A stretch of 64,000 nucleotides of DNA from an uncultured Bacteroides sp. (lineage in GTDB: Bacteria; Bacteroidota; Bacteroidia; Chitinophagales; Chitinophagaceae): positions 62,001 through 126,000 of the forward strand of contig CABHOP010000037.1 of assembly GCA_902168085.1 (NCBI GenBank). Reading direction: 5' to 3'. A program made the position numbers and the translations under genes. The notes under the pieces are model-generated. The model was not told the DNA's origin and did no database searches. It saw nothing but the letters and a program-made list of their open reading frames with translations. Below are positions 34,580-43,564 of the stretch, one piece after another (within the stretch, counting starts at the first letter, position 1; each line of letters opens with the position of its first letter).

Positions 34580-35953
34580 TTAAGCTTTACGTTCTTTCCA
34601 TAGTTGCGCAAATGATTTCGGTGCGAATTGTATCTCACCTCTGCCATCGCCCCAGCTATGGCTGAAGAGTTTATTCACTACTTTGTTTTTGATACCTGCA
34701 CCTGCACTATTCATTAGCCCACGGTTCAGCATGGCCAGCTTCCACATTTTCCATCCTGCATTTTCTGAAAAGCTATTCAATCCCTCACTTGCCGCAATAT
34801 GGCGGTTCTCCAGCAGCATCTCGTGTATATTTATTTTTACCGGGCAAACTTCTGTGCAATTGCCACAAAGACTGCTGGCATAGCTCAGGTGTTTATACTC
34901 CGCCATGTCTTTCAGGTGCGGTGTTATTACCGAACCTATGGGGCCGCTGTAGGTAGCACCGTAAGCATGGCCGCCAATATTTTTATATACCGGGCAAGCA
35001 TTCAGGCAAGAGCCACAGCGTATGCAATACATGCTTTCGCGCACCTCGCTGCGTAACAGGTTGGTGCGGCCATTATCCAGTAGTATCACATACATTTCAT
35101 CCGGCCCATCTGTTTCATCAGCAGTACGCCCACCGGTAAAGATGGTATTGTAAACCGTAACACGCTGCCCGGTACCATAAGTAGCCAGCAACGGCCAGAA
35201 TATATGCAGGTCATTTACGGAGGGCAATATTTTTTCAATACCTACAATAGCTATATGCGTTTTTGGGAAAGCGGTGCTAAGCCGCCCATTGCCTTCATTT
35301 TCGCTTACACATACGGCACCGATGTCTGCTATCAGGAAATTGCCACCGGTAATGCCTACTTCCGATGAAGTATATTTTTCACGCAGCATTTTTCGGGCTA
35401 CCTGTGTCAGTTCCGATGGGGTAAGGTGCGGTTCGGTACCCAGCTTTTCGTGAAAGAGTTTGGCAACATCTTCCTTGCTCTTATGCATGGCCGGTGTCAC
35501 AATATGATAAGGCGCTTCGCCGTCCAGCTGTTGTATGTATTCACCCAAGTCTGTTTCTACAGATTCAATATTATGTTTCGCTAAAAAATCATTCAGGTGT
35601 ATCTCTTCCGTCACCATTGATTTTGATTTCACTACCCGCTGCGTATTCTTTTCTTTGCATATCTGTAGTACGGCCTGCAGCGCCTCGTCAGCATTCTCTG
35701 CCCATATCACCTTACCACCCCGTGCGATAAAGTTTTTTTCAAAAGTTTCGAGGTGCGTATCCAGCTGCTCTATAGCACGCCACTTTATATTTTTAGCTTT
35801 CTGGCGTGCCAGCTCCAGTTGGGCGTATTGTTGCTTGCCCTTCACTACAGCATCTGCATACTTCTGTATATTAAAAGTAAGCTTGCGCTTATGCTCCAGG
35901 TCGCCGGCCTTCACTTTGCTTTTAGCGATAAATTCAGATATGTTTCCTGACAT
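34580..35953 (-). CDS. lutB: LutB/YkgF-type iron-sulfur protein of lactate utilisation
   Basis: A 457-residue protein with the LUD domain in the N-terminal two thirds (KSKSMVTEEIHLN, SEVGITGGNFLIADIGA) and two [4Fe-4S] motifs in the C-terminal third: CIRCGSCLNACP (about residue 305) and CGNCTEVCP (about residue 358). It matches LutB, which with LutA and LutC oxidises L-lactate to pyruvate. Neither lutA nor lutC is beside it. The ATG at 35953 is chosen because the longer frame starts with GTG. Confidence 0.9.
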   Translation of the reverse strand: MSGNISEFIAKSKVKAGDLEHKRKLTFNIQKYADAVVKGKQQYAQLELARQKAKNIKWRAIEQLDTHLETFEKNFIARGGKVIWAENADEALQAVLQICKEKNTQRVVKSKSMVTEEIHLNDFLAKHNIESVETDLGEYIQQLDGEAPYHIVTPAMHKSKEDVAKLFHEKLGTEPHLTPSELTQVARKMLREKYTSSEVGITGGNFLIADIGAVCVSENEGNGRLSTAFPKTHIAIVGIEKILPSVNDLHIFWPLLATYGTGQRVTVYNTIFTGGRTADETDGPDEMYVILLDNGRTNLLRSEVRESMYCIRCGSCLNACPVYKNIGGHAYGATYSGPIGSVITPHLKDMAEYKHLSYASSLCGNCTEVCPVKINIHEMLLENRHIAASEGLNSFSENAGWKMWKLAMLNRGLMNSAGAGIKNKVVNKLFSHSWGDGRGEIQFAPKSFAQLWKERKA

Positions 35954-35991
35954 AACGGGTAGCACAAACTTAATAAAAAGCGTATAGTATG

Positions 35992-36846
35992 CTATGGTTG
36001 TTTTAGTGCCCCGGCAGCTAATAAAACTTTAGCGGCTTCGGCTATTATTTTTTCTTCTTGCCTTTCGGGTGAATAAATTTCAAAGTATTTCTTTTCAGGC
36101 AGTGTTTCCATATAGAAAGATGAACGTAATATAGGCACCCGTAATTGTGCTACGGATATGCCTGCCGCACCCATCATATAAAATACATGTTCGTTTCTTA
36201 CAGAACCATATCGTTGCATAGTGCCGTGTTTATTATAGCGGCCTATTACTATATCATTCAGGTATATCTTTTGATTCATCACTTGCAATGTCTTAGGCGC
36301 ACTCGGTACATCATACGGAGATACGTTGTAGTTGCGGTATTTACCTTCGTCTATTGTTTTCTTGCTTATGTAATGATTAGACTTGCTTAATGATTTCAGC
36401 ATCGTTTCCATAGCCTCGTATTGAAATGTCCCATCTTTCAGCACATCATATTGTATTAGCTGCTTGGAAAAATTTTCAAAGAAGTATGGATACACCTCTA
36501 TGTTTATTTCAGCGCCGTAGTCCGGCAGCTTTATATTGTAGTAATATTCCAGGTAGGCATATTCGGGAGATGAAAGTACTCTTGCAGTTATGTAGATGAC
36601 TTCATGCCCATCCGGCAGACTGATGACAATATCTTTAAAATCTTCCCCTTTCGTTTCCGGGTTAAGCGGCAGCGGATCGTAATCGCCCTGTCCAACTACC
36701 GGTATAGTAGGTGCTTTACTGCCAAATGTTTTATAGTTAGCATAAACTTTCCCTTCATGTAAAATGTGTCCATAATCCGGAACGTTATTTTGTGCGCCGC
36801 ACACTGCAGGAAACAACAGCATATATAAAAACATGAAACTGCGCAT
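35992..36846 (-). CDS. secreted protein of unknown function
   Basis: A 284-residue protein with a signal peptide (residues 1-19, ending CGAQ). The mature part is mixed alpha/beta with no motif I recognise and no sorting domain. A C-terminal helix rich in Ala and Lys is notable. It precedes lutB on the same strand with a 38-bp gap; that may be only chance. Confidence 0.65.
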   Translation of the reverse strand: MRSFMFLYMLLFPAVCGAQNNVPDYGHILHEGKVYANYKTFGSKAPTIPVVGQGDYDPLPLNPETKGEDFKDIVISLPDGHEVIYITARVLSSPEYAYLEYYYNIKLPDYGAEINIEVYPYFFENFSKQLIQYDVLKDGTFQYEAMETMLKSLSKSNHYISKKTIDEGKYRNYNVSPYDVPSAPKTLQVMNQKIYLNDIVIGRYNKHGTMQRYGSVRNEHVFYMMGAAGISVAQLRVPILRSSFYMETLPEKKYFEIYSPERQEEKIIAEAAKVLLAAGALKQP

Positions 36847-36902
36847 AGGCTTAACTATATATCAAATATACGATATCTGATATGCGAGAAGACACGGTTG
36901 TG

Positions 36903-38039
36903 TCAAAACCCCATGCCTAATCCCACTTCCACCAATTCGGCCTCGGTAGCATGGGTTTTAAGATAAGCATGTGTGCTAAGCTCTTTTAGAATACCTTTTT
37001 CATTTTGTATCAGGTATATATTGCCGCCCAGTTTTTCGTATATCTTATTCTTAGATAGCTCGTTATGTTTCAGGTAATACCCCACTTGTAACACAACACC
37101 CACCCTGCCAAACAGGAACTCGTTACCCACAAACAAGCTGCTCTTCCAGGAATTTTGGGCTTCTTTTCCGGGGTTTATCTCGTTGTTCTTCTGGAAACGG
37201 TACACATGGGTATAATAGGCATAGTCTACACCCAGCAATAGTTTGTTTTTACTCAGGTAACGCTTGCTGGCAAAAAGAGAGGCAAGATATACCGGGTACA
37301 TCGGTCCGTTCGATGCAGATATTTCAGTTCCGGCCAGGCTAAGGCGCATTTGCACCAATACTCTGTTTTTTAGTTTCGGAAGGTTTTTAACTATCCGTTC
37401 CGGCCTTGATGTAACAGGGAAATATCGTAAGCCGATGTTAACACCATATTTGTTGATGCCCAGGTTTGGGTGCCTGAGCGTGGCATTGGATATATGGGCA
37501 AAGTTGGCACCTACCTGCACATCCAGGTGTTCGTTTACATGATACCTAAGGTCAGTAGAAAAATAGGAGTAATTGTTCATGCGGCTGCCGATGGCGGTAT
37601 TCAAAGTATCCCAGCCTGGTACACGTTCAAAGCGCTTGGTGATATATGCAATACCGAAGCCAGCCTTAGCGGTCCATTCCACTTTTTTCCCCTTGATGAT
37701 AGGGATCTGCAAATTAGGATACAGGCTTACAGCGCGGCCGTAAACGGAATCATTATCATAGCGGGTATAAGCTACTGCCATACCAAGCAGCGGGTAGTGC
37801 CTGCGCTGATGCCATGTTTTGCGTCCATCGGTTTGTTGTATAAAATTCAGCTCTACGCCTGGTATATAGTTAGCAAGGTCGGCCCGCATTTTAGCCGAAT
37901 GCTTAAAGCCATTGGCAGCCATATAATTGGCTTCAATACCAAAACCAGCCCAGGGTTTATTTTCCTGCGCATGGGCAACAGAAAATGTAGCAGCCATACA
38001 TAACATGGTCAATAGGCAGCGCCGCATACGATAACTCAT
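36903..38039 (-). CDS. PagL-like acyloxyacyl hydrolase family outer-membrane protein
   Basis: A 378-residue protein from the ATG at 38039; the longer frame to 38204 runs through the divergent promoter region. The signal peptide ends AHAQ. Many alternating hydrophobic strands suggest a beta-barrel, and HISNATLRHPNLGINKYG holds the His-x-Ser pair of lipid A 3-O-deacylase PagL. The Glu of the PagL triad would fall on Asn here. The protein is about twice the length of PagL, so it may be a two-part barrel. A role in remodelling lipid A is inferred. It is divergent from the DUF502 gene. Confidence 0.75.
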   Translation of the reverse strand: MSYRMRRCLLTMLCMAATFSVAHAQENKPWAGFGIEANYMAANGFKHSAKMRADLANYIPGVELNFIQQTDGRKTWHQRRHYPLLGMAVAYTRYDNDSVYGRAVSLYPNLQIPIIKGKKVEWTAKAGFGIAYITKRFERVPGWDTLNTAIGSRMNNYSYFSTDLRYHVNEHLDVQVGANFAHISNATLRHPNLGINKYGVNIGLRYFPVTSRPERIVKNLPKLKNRVLVQMRLSLAGTEISASNGPMYPVYLASLFASKRYLSKNKLLLGVDYAYYTHVYRFQKNNEINPGKEAQNSWKSSLFVGNEFLFGRVGVVLQVGYYLKHNELSKNKIYEKLGGNIYLIQNEKGILKELSTHAYLKTHATEAELVEVGLGMGF

Positions 38040-38053
38040 TGAAACTGTGAATA

Positions 38054-38089
38054 ATTGGCTAAATAAGCCAATGGTTGTAAGCAAATATA
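38054..38089 (-). promoter_or_regulatory. promoter -7 element and leader hairpin of the PagL-like gene
   Basis: On the minus strand TATATTTG (38082-38089) fits TAnnTTTG. It is followed by a 7-bp hairpin, ATTGGCT/AGCCAAT (38054-38072), then the ATG at 38039. Confidence 0.45.
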
Positions 38090-38110
38090 GTTTTCCCCCC
38101 GCCAAACATG

Positions 38111-38118
38111 TAACTTTG
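38111..38118 (+). promoter_or_regulatory. promoter -7 element (TAACTTTG) of the DUF502 gene
   Basis: TAACTTTG lies 15 bases before the ATG at 38134 and rules out the longer reading frame that begins at 38047. Confidence 0.6.
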
Positions 38119-38133
38119 ACATCATTTTTTACC

Positions 38134-38724
38134 ATGCGCCGCTTAGCTGCCATACTTTTCCGTTCGTTTCTGCAGGGCTTGCTGATACTCAGTCCCATAG
38201 CCATTACGGCCTATGTTATATACATAGTGTTCGATAGTGTGGATAGCCTTGTGCCATGGGTGCCGCGTGGATTAGGTTTCCTGCTTATCATATGTGCGGT
38301 AACCTTTATAGGCTACATGGGTACGCGCTTTTTCCTCGGCAAGATGCTTTTCGATGCATTTGACCATCTGCTGCAGCACATACCGGGTATCAAATACATT
38401 TACTCTTCCATCAAAGATGTAATGGGGTCCTTTGTGGGCGATAAAAAGAGGTTTAACAAACCCGTATGGGTTTGTATCAATCATAATCCCGAAGTTTGGC
38501 GCATCGGGTTTATGACCCAGAAAGACCTTAGCTATATGGGCATGGGCGATAAAATATCTGTTTACCTGCCGCATGCCTATGCCGTTTCGGGCTATGTGAT
38601 AATTGTGGAAATAAGAAATATAAAACCGGTTACGGAAATGACAGCCGCCGAGGCAATGAAGTTTGCCGTGAGCGGGGGTATTACAGGACTGGAAGAAGCA
38701 GATAAAACCTATGACAGGAAATAA
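38134..38724 (+). CDS. DUF502 membrane protein
   Basis: A 196-residue protein with two N-terminal membrane helices (about residues 9-32 and 43-65) and a cytoplasmic or periplasmic beta-rich C-terminal half. The pattern PGIKYIYSSIKDVMGSFVGDKK between them and PHAYAVSGYVIIVE in the tail match DUF502, a widespread family of unknown function. Its start is fixed by the TAACTTTG promoter. It overlaps or nearly abuts serC, so the two are co-transcribed. Confidence 0.88.
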   Translation: MRRLAAILFRSFLQGLLILSPIAITAYVIYIVFDSVDSLVPWVPRGLGFLLIICAVTFIGYMGTRFFLGKMLFDAFDHLLQHIPGIKYIYSSIKDVMGSFVGDKKRFNKPVWVCINHNPEVWRIGFMTQKDLSYMGMGDKISVYLPHAYAVSGYVIIVEIRNIKPVTEMTAAEAMKFAVSGGITGLEEADKTYDRK

Positions 38725-38728
38725 ACGC

Positions 38729-39793
38729 ATGCTCAATTTCAACTCCGGCCCTGCAGCCCTGCCCGAAAGTGTTTTGCAGGAAGCTGCAAAGGCGGTGGTG
38801 AACTACAACGATACAGGGCTGTCAATACTCAGCATCCCGCACCGCGGCCATTTATTTCAGGCCATACTTGATGAAAGCCGCCAGTTGGTTCATGAGCTTT
38901 GCGGACTTGATGATAGCTACGAGGTATTGTGGATGCATGGCGGAGGCCGTCTGCAGTTTTGCATGGTGCCCATGAATTTCCTTTCGCCCAAACATGCGGC
39001 AGGGTATATAGATAGCGGCCACTGGTCGAAAGAGGCAATGGATTATGCACGCCATTACGGCGATATCGTGATGCTATCGTCATCTGCTGAAGATAATTAT
39101 TGCTGCCTGCCCGAATGGCCGGAAGTTATTTCCAAAGCTCTATCCTACGTACATGTTACTACCAATAATACCATATACGGCACACAATGGCCCAAGCTGC
39201 CAAAGATAGCAGCACCCTTAATTGCCGATATGAGCAGCGATATTTTCAGCCGCGCTATAGATTATACAAACTGCAGCATGTTTTACGCTGTAGCACAAAA
39301 AAATATTGGGCCGGCAGGCGCTACGCTTGTCGTTATTAAAAAAGACTTACTGAAAAAAGCCAATCACGATTTGCCGCCCATGCTCAGCTATGCGGCACAT
39401 GCTAATAAAGGTTCGGTATTGAATACGCCGCCGGTATTTGCCATCTATGTTTCGATGCTGATGCTGCGGTGGACGAAGGAGCGTGGTATAGCAGGCATAG
39501 AAGCAGAGAACAATGCAAAGGCAGCAGCTTTATACCAGGAAATAGACCGCAACGCCTTATTTTACGGTGTAGCTAAAAAAGAAGACCGCAGTAAAATGAA
39601 TGCCTGCTATGCAGCGCATAATAAAGCGCATGAAAAAGCTTTTATAGAATTCTGTTCAAAGCAAAATATTACAGGTATAGAAGGTCACCGCTCGATAGGC
39701 GGATTAAGGGCATCGCTATACAATGCTGTATCTCTTGACGATGTGAAACAACTGGTGGCTGCTATGCAGGCATTTGAAAAACAACATTCATAA
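38729..39793 (+). CDS. serC: phosphoserine aminotransferase SerC
   Basis: A 354-residue fold-type I aminotransferase. It starts NFNSGPAALPESVL, contains the phosphate-binding HGGGRLQFCMVPMNF (about residue 70), the PLP Lys in FYAVAQKNIGPAG (about residue 195) and the C-terminal EGHRSIGGLRASLYNAV. It converts 3-phosphohydroxypyruvate to phosphoserine. An upstream ATG at 38711 would overlap DUF502 by 14 bp; the ATG at 38729 has AGGAAA at a suitable distance and gives the usual N-terminus. serA, which often follows, is not here. Confidence 0.95.
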   Translation: MLNFNSGPAALPESVLQEAAKAVVNYNDTGLSILSIPHRGHLFQAILDESRQLVHELCGLDDSYEVLWMHGGGRLQFCMVPMNFLSPKHAAGYIDSGHWSKEAMDYARHYGDIVMLSSSAEDNYCCLPEWPEVISKALSYVHVTTNNTIYGTQWPKLPKIAAPLIADMSSDIFSRAIDYTNCSMFYAVAQKNIGPAGATLVVIKKDLLKKANHDLPPMLSYAAHANKGSVLNTPPVFAIYVSMLMLRWTKERGIAGIEAENNAKAAALYQEIDRNALFYGVAKKEDRSKMNACYAAHNKAHEKAFIEFCSKQNITGIEGHRSIGGLRASLYNAVSLDDVKQLVAAMQAFEKQHS

Positions 39794-39818
39794 CGATAAA
39801 CACAAACCAACATACTAA

Positions 39819-41060
39819 ATGGCAAAGATTACCCCCTTTAAAGGATTAAGACCTAAAAAAGAATTGGCAGATAAAGTAGCCACCCTGCCCTACGATGTAG
39901 TAAGTGTGGAAGAAGCGCGTGCATTTAAAAATAACCCGTATCATTTTTACCATGTTACCCGTTCTGAAATAGACCTACCCGCAGGTATAGATGTGCACAG
40001 CCTGCAGGTATATGAAAAAGCAAAAGAAAACCTGGATAGCATGGTGGAAGATAAGATCATGTTCCAGGATGATGAGCCTTGCTATTATATCTATCAGTTA
40101 GTGATGGATGGCCGTTCTCAAACAGGGTTGGTTTGTGGGTCTTCAATAGAGGACTACAACAAAGGCATTATAAAGAAGCACGAGTTTACCCGTCCTGAAA
40201 AAGAACTGGACCGAATTAATCACATCAAGAACACACGTGCACAAACCGGCATTGTGTTCCTGGCATACAATGATAACGAAGACATCAATAAAATAATAGA
40301 AGACTGGAAAGCAAGTCATCAGCCAGAATATGATTTCACGGCTGAGGATGGCATCCGCCATACCGTATGGGTGGTGAACGACTATCCTAAAGTATCTACC
40401 ATTACGCAGATATTTGACCAGCAAGTACCTGCTACATACATAGCCGACGGCCACCACCGTGCTGCATCGGCGGCACGTGTAGCTGAAGAGATGAATGAGA
40501 GCGGCCTGAATATAACAGGTGAAGAATCCTTCAATTATTTTATCACCTGCATTTTCCCTGAAAGCCAGCTGAAGATAATGGACTACAATCGCGTGGTAAA
40601 AGACCTGAATGGCATGAGTGCTGCAGCGTTTCTTGACGCATTGAAAAAGGACTTTGAAGTATCTACACCGGTAAAAGAAGCGATAAAACCTGCACAGCCA
40701 CACGAGTTTGGCATGTACCTTTCCGGCAACTGGTATAAACTGACAGCGAAATCCGGAACATTCACTACAGACCCTATAGGAGTATTGGATGTGAGCATCC
40801 TGCAAAACAACATCCTGTCGAAGCTGTTGAACATTAATGACCCGCGTACCGATAAACGTGTAGATTTTGTAGGTGGCATCCGCGGACTGGGCGAATTGGA
40901 AAAAAGAGTGAACAGTGGCGATATGGCAGCAGCATTTTCTTGCTATCCCGTTAGCCTGCAGCAGCTATTTGCTATTGCAGACAGTGGCAATGTAATGCCA
41001 CCGAAAAGCACCTGGTTTGAACCTAAGGTGAGAGACGGATTAGTGGTACACCTGATATAA
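39819..41060 (+). CDS. DUF1015 family protein
   Basis: A 413-residue soluble protein. It has the DUF1015 hallmarks KGLRPKKELADKVATLPYDVVS at the start, the IKKHEFTRPEKELDRINH segment, and YIADGHHRAASAARV (about residue 206) with a conserved Asp-Gly-His-His. The family resembles a ParB/Srx-like nuclease-kinase fold; in SerK-type relatives it phosphorylates serine, which would fit its place 25 bp after serC (inference). Its exact reaction here is unproven. Confidence 0.88.
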   Translation: MAKITPFKGLRPKKELADKVATLPYDVVSVEEARAFKNNPYHFYHVTRSEIDLPAGIDVHSLQVYEKAKENLDSMVEDKIMFQDDEPCYYIYQLVMDGRSQTGLVCGSSIEDYNKGIIKKHEFTRPEKELDRINHIKNTRAQTGIVFLAYNDNEDINKIIEDWKASHQPEYDFTAEDGIRHTVWVVNDYPKVSTITQIFDQQVPATYIADGHHRAASAARVAEEMNESGLNITGEESFNYFITCIFPESQLKIMDYNRVVKDLNGMSAAAFLDALKKDFEVSTPVKEAIKPAQPHEFGMYLSGNWYKLTAKSGTFTTDPIGVLDVSILQNNILSKLLNINDPRTDKRVDFVGGIRGLGELEKRVNSGDMAAAFSCYPVSLQQLFAIADSGNVMPPKSTWFEPKVRDGLVVHLI

Positions 41061-41066
41061 ATTATA

Positions 41067-41096
41067 AACAAAGGCGCTATTTACAGCGCCTTTGTT
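41067..41096 (+). terminator. intrinsic terminator after the DUF502-serC-DUF1015 operon
   Basis: Perfect 12-bp stem AACAAAGGCGCT (41067-41078) with AGCGCCTTTGTT (41085-41096). Confidence 0.9.
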
Positions 41097-41166
41097 ATTA
41101 TAGACAAGTATTATTGCAGCTTGCCTGTAAAACACACAATTTTGTAACCGATACAATAACAGAACT

Positions 41167-42153
41167 ATGGAATATAGAAGAATGGGTAAAACCGGCTTGC
41201 AACTCAGCACATTATCTTATGGCTCTTGGGTTACGTTTGCCAAGCAGATAGATGATGGCATATCAGACAGGCTGATGGGTATTGCTTATGATAACGGAAT
41301 CAACTTTTTCGACAATGCAGAAGTATATTCCCGAGGCGAATCGGAACTGATGATGGGCCGCGTGCTGAAAAACAAGAAATGGGACCGTACTTCGTATACT
41401 GTTTCCAGCAAGGCTTTCTTTGGCTGGCGCGGACCAGATAACAAACCGAACCAAACCGGTCTTAGCCGTAAGCATCTTACCGAAGCTTGTGAAGCGCTGC
41501 AACGCCTCCAGCTAGACTACCTCGATTTATTCTTCTGCCATCGCCCGGACAAGAACACGCCGATAGAGGAAGTGGTATGGACCATGAATACGCTGATACA
41601 GCAAGGCAAGATATTATACTGGGGCACCAGCGAATGGAGCGCTGCCGAAATAATGGAAGCGCACATGGTAGCCCGCGAGCTGCGCCTGATTGGCCCTGCT
41701 GTAGAGCAGCCCGAGTATAACCTATTCAAACGCCAGAAGGTGGAAGTAGATTACGATACTATTTTCAAAAACATAGGCATGTGCACTACCATCTGGAGCC
41801 CACTGGCTTCAGGGTTGCTTACAGGTAAATATAATGATGGCATACCTGCAGATTCACGCCTGGCGCTGGAAGGTTTTGAATGGCTGAAAGACAAAACCAT
41901 CAGCGATGATAAACTGCAACGCGTACGCAACCTGGGTACGCTGGCAGCAGATCTGGGTACTTCCCTGGCAACGCTGTCTATAGCATGGTGCATTAGTAAT
42001 CCTAATGTTACCACGGCTATACTGGGTGCTACCAAAGAAGCCCAGCTTATAGAAAACCTGAAAGCCCTGGATATAGTACCAAAGCTTACGGCTGAAGTGA
42101 AGCAACGTATAGACGACATCATGGGCACCAAACCCGAAATGCCACAATATTAA
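41167..42153 (+). CDS. aldo/keto reductase, potassium channel beta-subunit type
   Basis: A 328-residue NADPH-dependent aldo/keto reductase. FFDNAEVYSRGESELMMGRVL carries the catalytic Asp and Tyr (about residues 43-48), VSSKAFFGWRG the Lys, and FFCHRPDKNTPIEEV the His. SPLASGLLTGKYNDG and GATKEAQLIENL are cofactor-binding segments of the AKR6 (Kv-beta) group, which reduces aldehydes and some quinones. No potassium channel is nearby. It has no clear operon partner. Confidence 0.9.
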   Translation: MEYRRMGKTGLQLSTLSYGSWVTFAKQIDDGISDRLMGIAYDNGINFFDNAEVYSRGESELMMGRVLKNKKWDRTSYTVSSKAFFGWRGPDNKPNQTGLSRKHLTEACEALQRLQLDYLDLFFCHRPDKNTPIEEVVWTMNTLIQQGKILYWGTSEWSAAEIMEAHMVARELRLIGPAVEQPEYNLFKRQKVEVDYDTIFKNIGMCTTIWSPLASGLLTGKYNDGIPADSRLALEGFEWLKDKTISDDKLQRVRNLGTLAADLGTSLATLSIAWCISNPNVTTAILGATKEAQLIENLKALDIVPKLTAEVKQRIDDIMGTKPEMPQY

Positions 42154-42155
42154 TA

Positions 42156-42497
42156 TTACTTTTTACGAGCGGCTGTTTTACGTCTGCCCGATTTTTTAGC
42201 GCTACTCTTTTTAGGGGCGGCGCTTTTCTTTGCTGCCGTTTTCTTTTTTGGCGCCGCTTTTTTGGCTGTGCTTTTTTTCTTAGGTGCAGCTTTCTTTGCT
42301 GCCGTTTTTTTACGGGCGGTTTTCTTAGCCGGCACTTTTTCACCGGCTTCACGCGCTTCAGACAATGCTATGGCAATTGCCTGCTTACGGCTTTTCACCT
42401 TGCGGCCGCTACCGCCGCTTTTCAGGTCGCCTTCTTTATACTCGTGCATCACCTTCTCTACTTTACTTTTGCGGCTTCCGCTTTTTTTAGCTGGCAT
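42156..42497 (-). CDS. DUF6496 protein with histone H1-like tail
   Basis: A 113-residue very basic protein from the ATG at 42497; the longer frame to 42608 has no family match. The N-terminal half is DUF6496 (VEKVMHEYKEGDLKSGG, RKQAIAIALSEAREAG). The C-terminal half is repeats of Ala, Lys and Pro (AAPKKKSTAKKAAPKKK, then SSAKKSGRRK), like eukaryotic H1 tails and bacterial Hc1/AlpA-type nucleoid proteins. A DNA-binding or compaction role is inferred. The low-complexity stretch could vary in length between strains. Confidence 0.8.
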   Translation of the reverse strand: MPAKKSGSRKSKVEKVMHEYKEGDLKSGGSGRKVKSRKQAIAIALSEAREAGEKVPAKKTARKKTAAKKAAPKKKSTAKKAAPKKKTAAKKSAAPKKSSAKKSGRRKTAARKK

Positions 42498-42616
42498 AGT
42501 CGTTCGTTTTAAATGGTTAGTATAATCATCATCATATATAAAAACTAAGCCATCGGTATAGGGTAACGGCAAGGTTTTAGTGTATATAGATTGTTGAGTG
42601 AAAAACAACTGATCCT

Positions 42617-43564
42617 ATGTCCTTTGTAAAAAGTTATTTTAAACTATTAAAAGAAGTCCTCAGTGAATTTTCTGCAGACAATGTGGTGAAACTGAGTGCG
42701 TCATTGGCATACTATACCGTGTTTGCCATTGGCCCGCTACTGTTGGTCATCATATCACTTACAGGTCTTTTCTTCGAAAAGGAAGCAGTTACCGGCGAGC
42801 TGTATAACCAGATAAGCAACCTTGTGGGTAAAGGTGGTGCGGAACAGGTATTTACTATCATCCGGAATATGCAGGAACAGCAAACCGCAGCCAAGTATAG
42901 CATCATTGGTTTTGTGATACTCATATTTGGTGCTACAGGGGTGTTTGCAGACATACAGGATTCTATTAATTACATCTGGTCTATACGTGCAAAACCTAAA
43001 AAGGGCTGGCTGAAATTTATCACTAACAGGCTGCTGTCTTTTTCATTGATAATAGGTATCGGGTTTCTTATGATAGTTACTTTGTTCATTAATACACTTA
43101 CCGACCTGTTTACCGACAGGCTTCAAAGGTTATTTAATTCCGAACTGGTCATTCTCTTCCAGATTATCAATCTGGGCATCCTGTTCCTGGTAGTATCCTT
43201 TCTTTTTGCGGTGATATATAAAGTGTTGCCCGATGCACGTATTCGTTGGCGCGATGCATTTGTAGGTGCGCGGTTTACAGGTTTCCTGTTCCTGATAGGT
43301 AAATTCCTGATAGGTTATTACCTAGGCACATCATCCATCGGTAGTACTTATGGCGCAGCCGCATCTATCATCATTGTACTTTCTTGGGTATATTATACGG
43401 CCATCATATTGTATTTCGGTGCAGAGTTTACCAAAGTATATGCGCTGAATAAAGGCGGTGGTATTGAGCCGTATAGCAATGCAGTATTTATTATAAAGCG
43501 CGAGGCCAAAGAGCTGGATATACATAATACCATTGATGCCAGTAACCAGCCCAAGGCCCGTTAG
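42617..43564 (+). CDS. YihY/BrkB family membrane protein
   Basis: A 315-residue inner-membrane protein with six hydrophobic segments. The YihY/virulence factor BrkB signature is seen in KLSASLAYYTVFAIGPLLLVI near the start, FGATGVFADIQDSINYIW (about residue 102), and STYGAAASIIIVLSWVYYTA and LYFGAEFTKVYA near the end. Function is not established; it is not the former RNase BN. It is tail to tail with the flippase gene; their stop codons share bases (43561-43564). Confidence 0.92.
   Translation: MSFVKSYFKLLKEVLSEFSADNVVKLSASLAYYTVFAIGPLLLVIISLTGLFFEKEAVTGELYNQISNLVGKGGAEQVFTIIRNMQEQQTAAKYSIIGFVILIFGATGVFADIQDSINYIWSIRAKPKKGWLKFITNRLLSFSLIIGIGFLMIVTLFINTLTDLFTDRLQRLFNSELVILFQIINLGILFLVVSFLFAVIYKVLPDARIRWRDAFVGARFTGFLFLIGKFLIGYYLGTSSIGSTYGAAASIIIVLSWVYYTAIILYFGAEFTKVYALNKGGGIEPYSNAVFIIKREAKELDIHNTIDASNQPKAR

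Noticed and set aside
38047-38133. N-terminal extension of DUF502 from an upstream ATG
   Set aside because: A TAACTTTG promoter element lies inside it, and the family N-terminus begins at 38134.
38040-38204. N-terminal extension of the PagL-like protein
   Set aside because: It would cross the divergent promoter region and put the signal peptide in the middle of the protein.
42498-42608. N-terminal extension of the DUF6496 protein
   Set aside because: The added residues have no match to the family and the composition changes sharply at the ATG at 42497.
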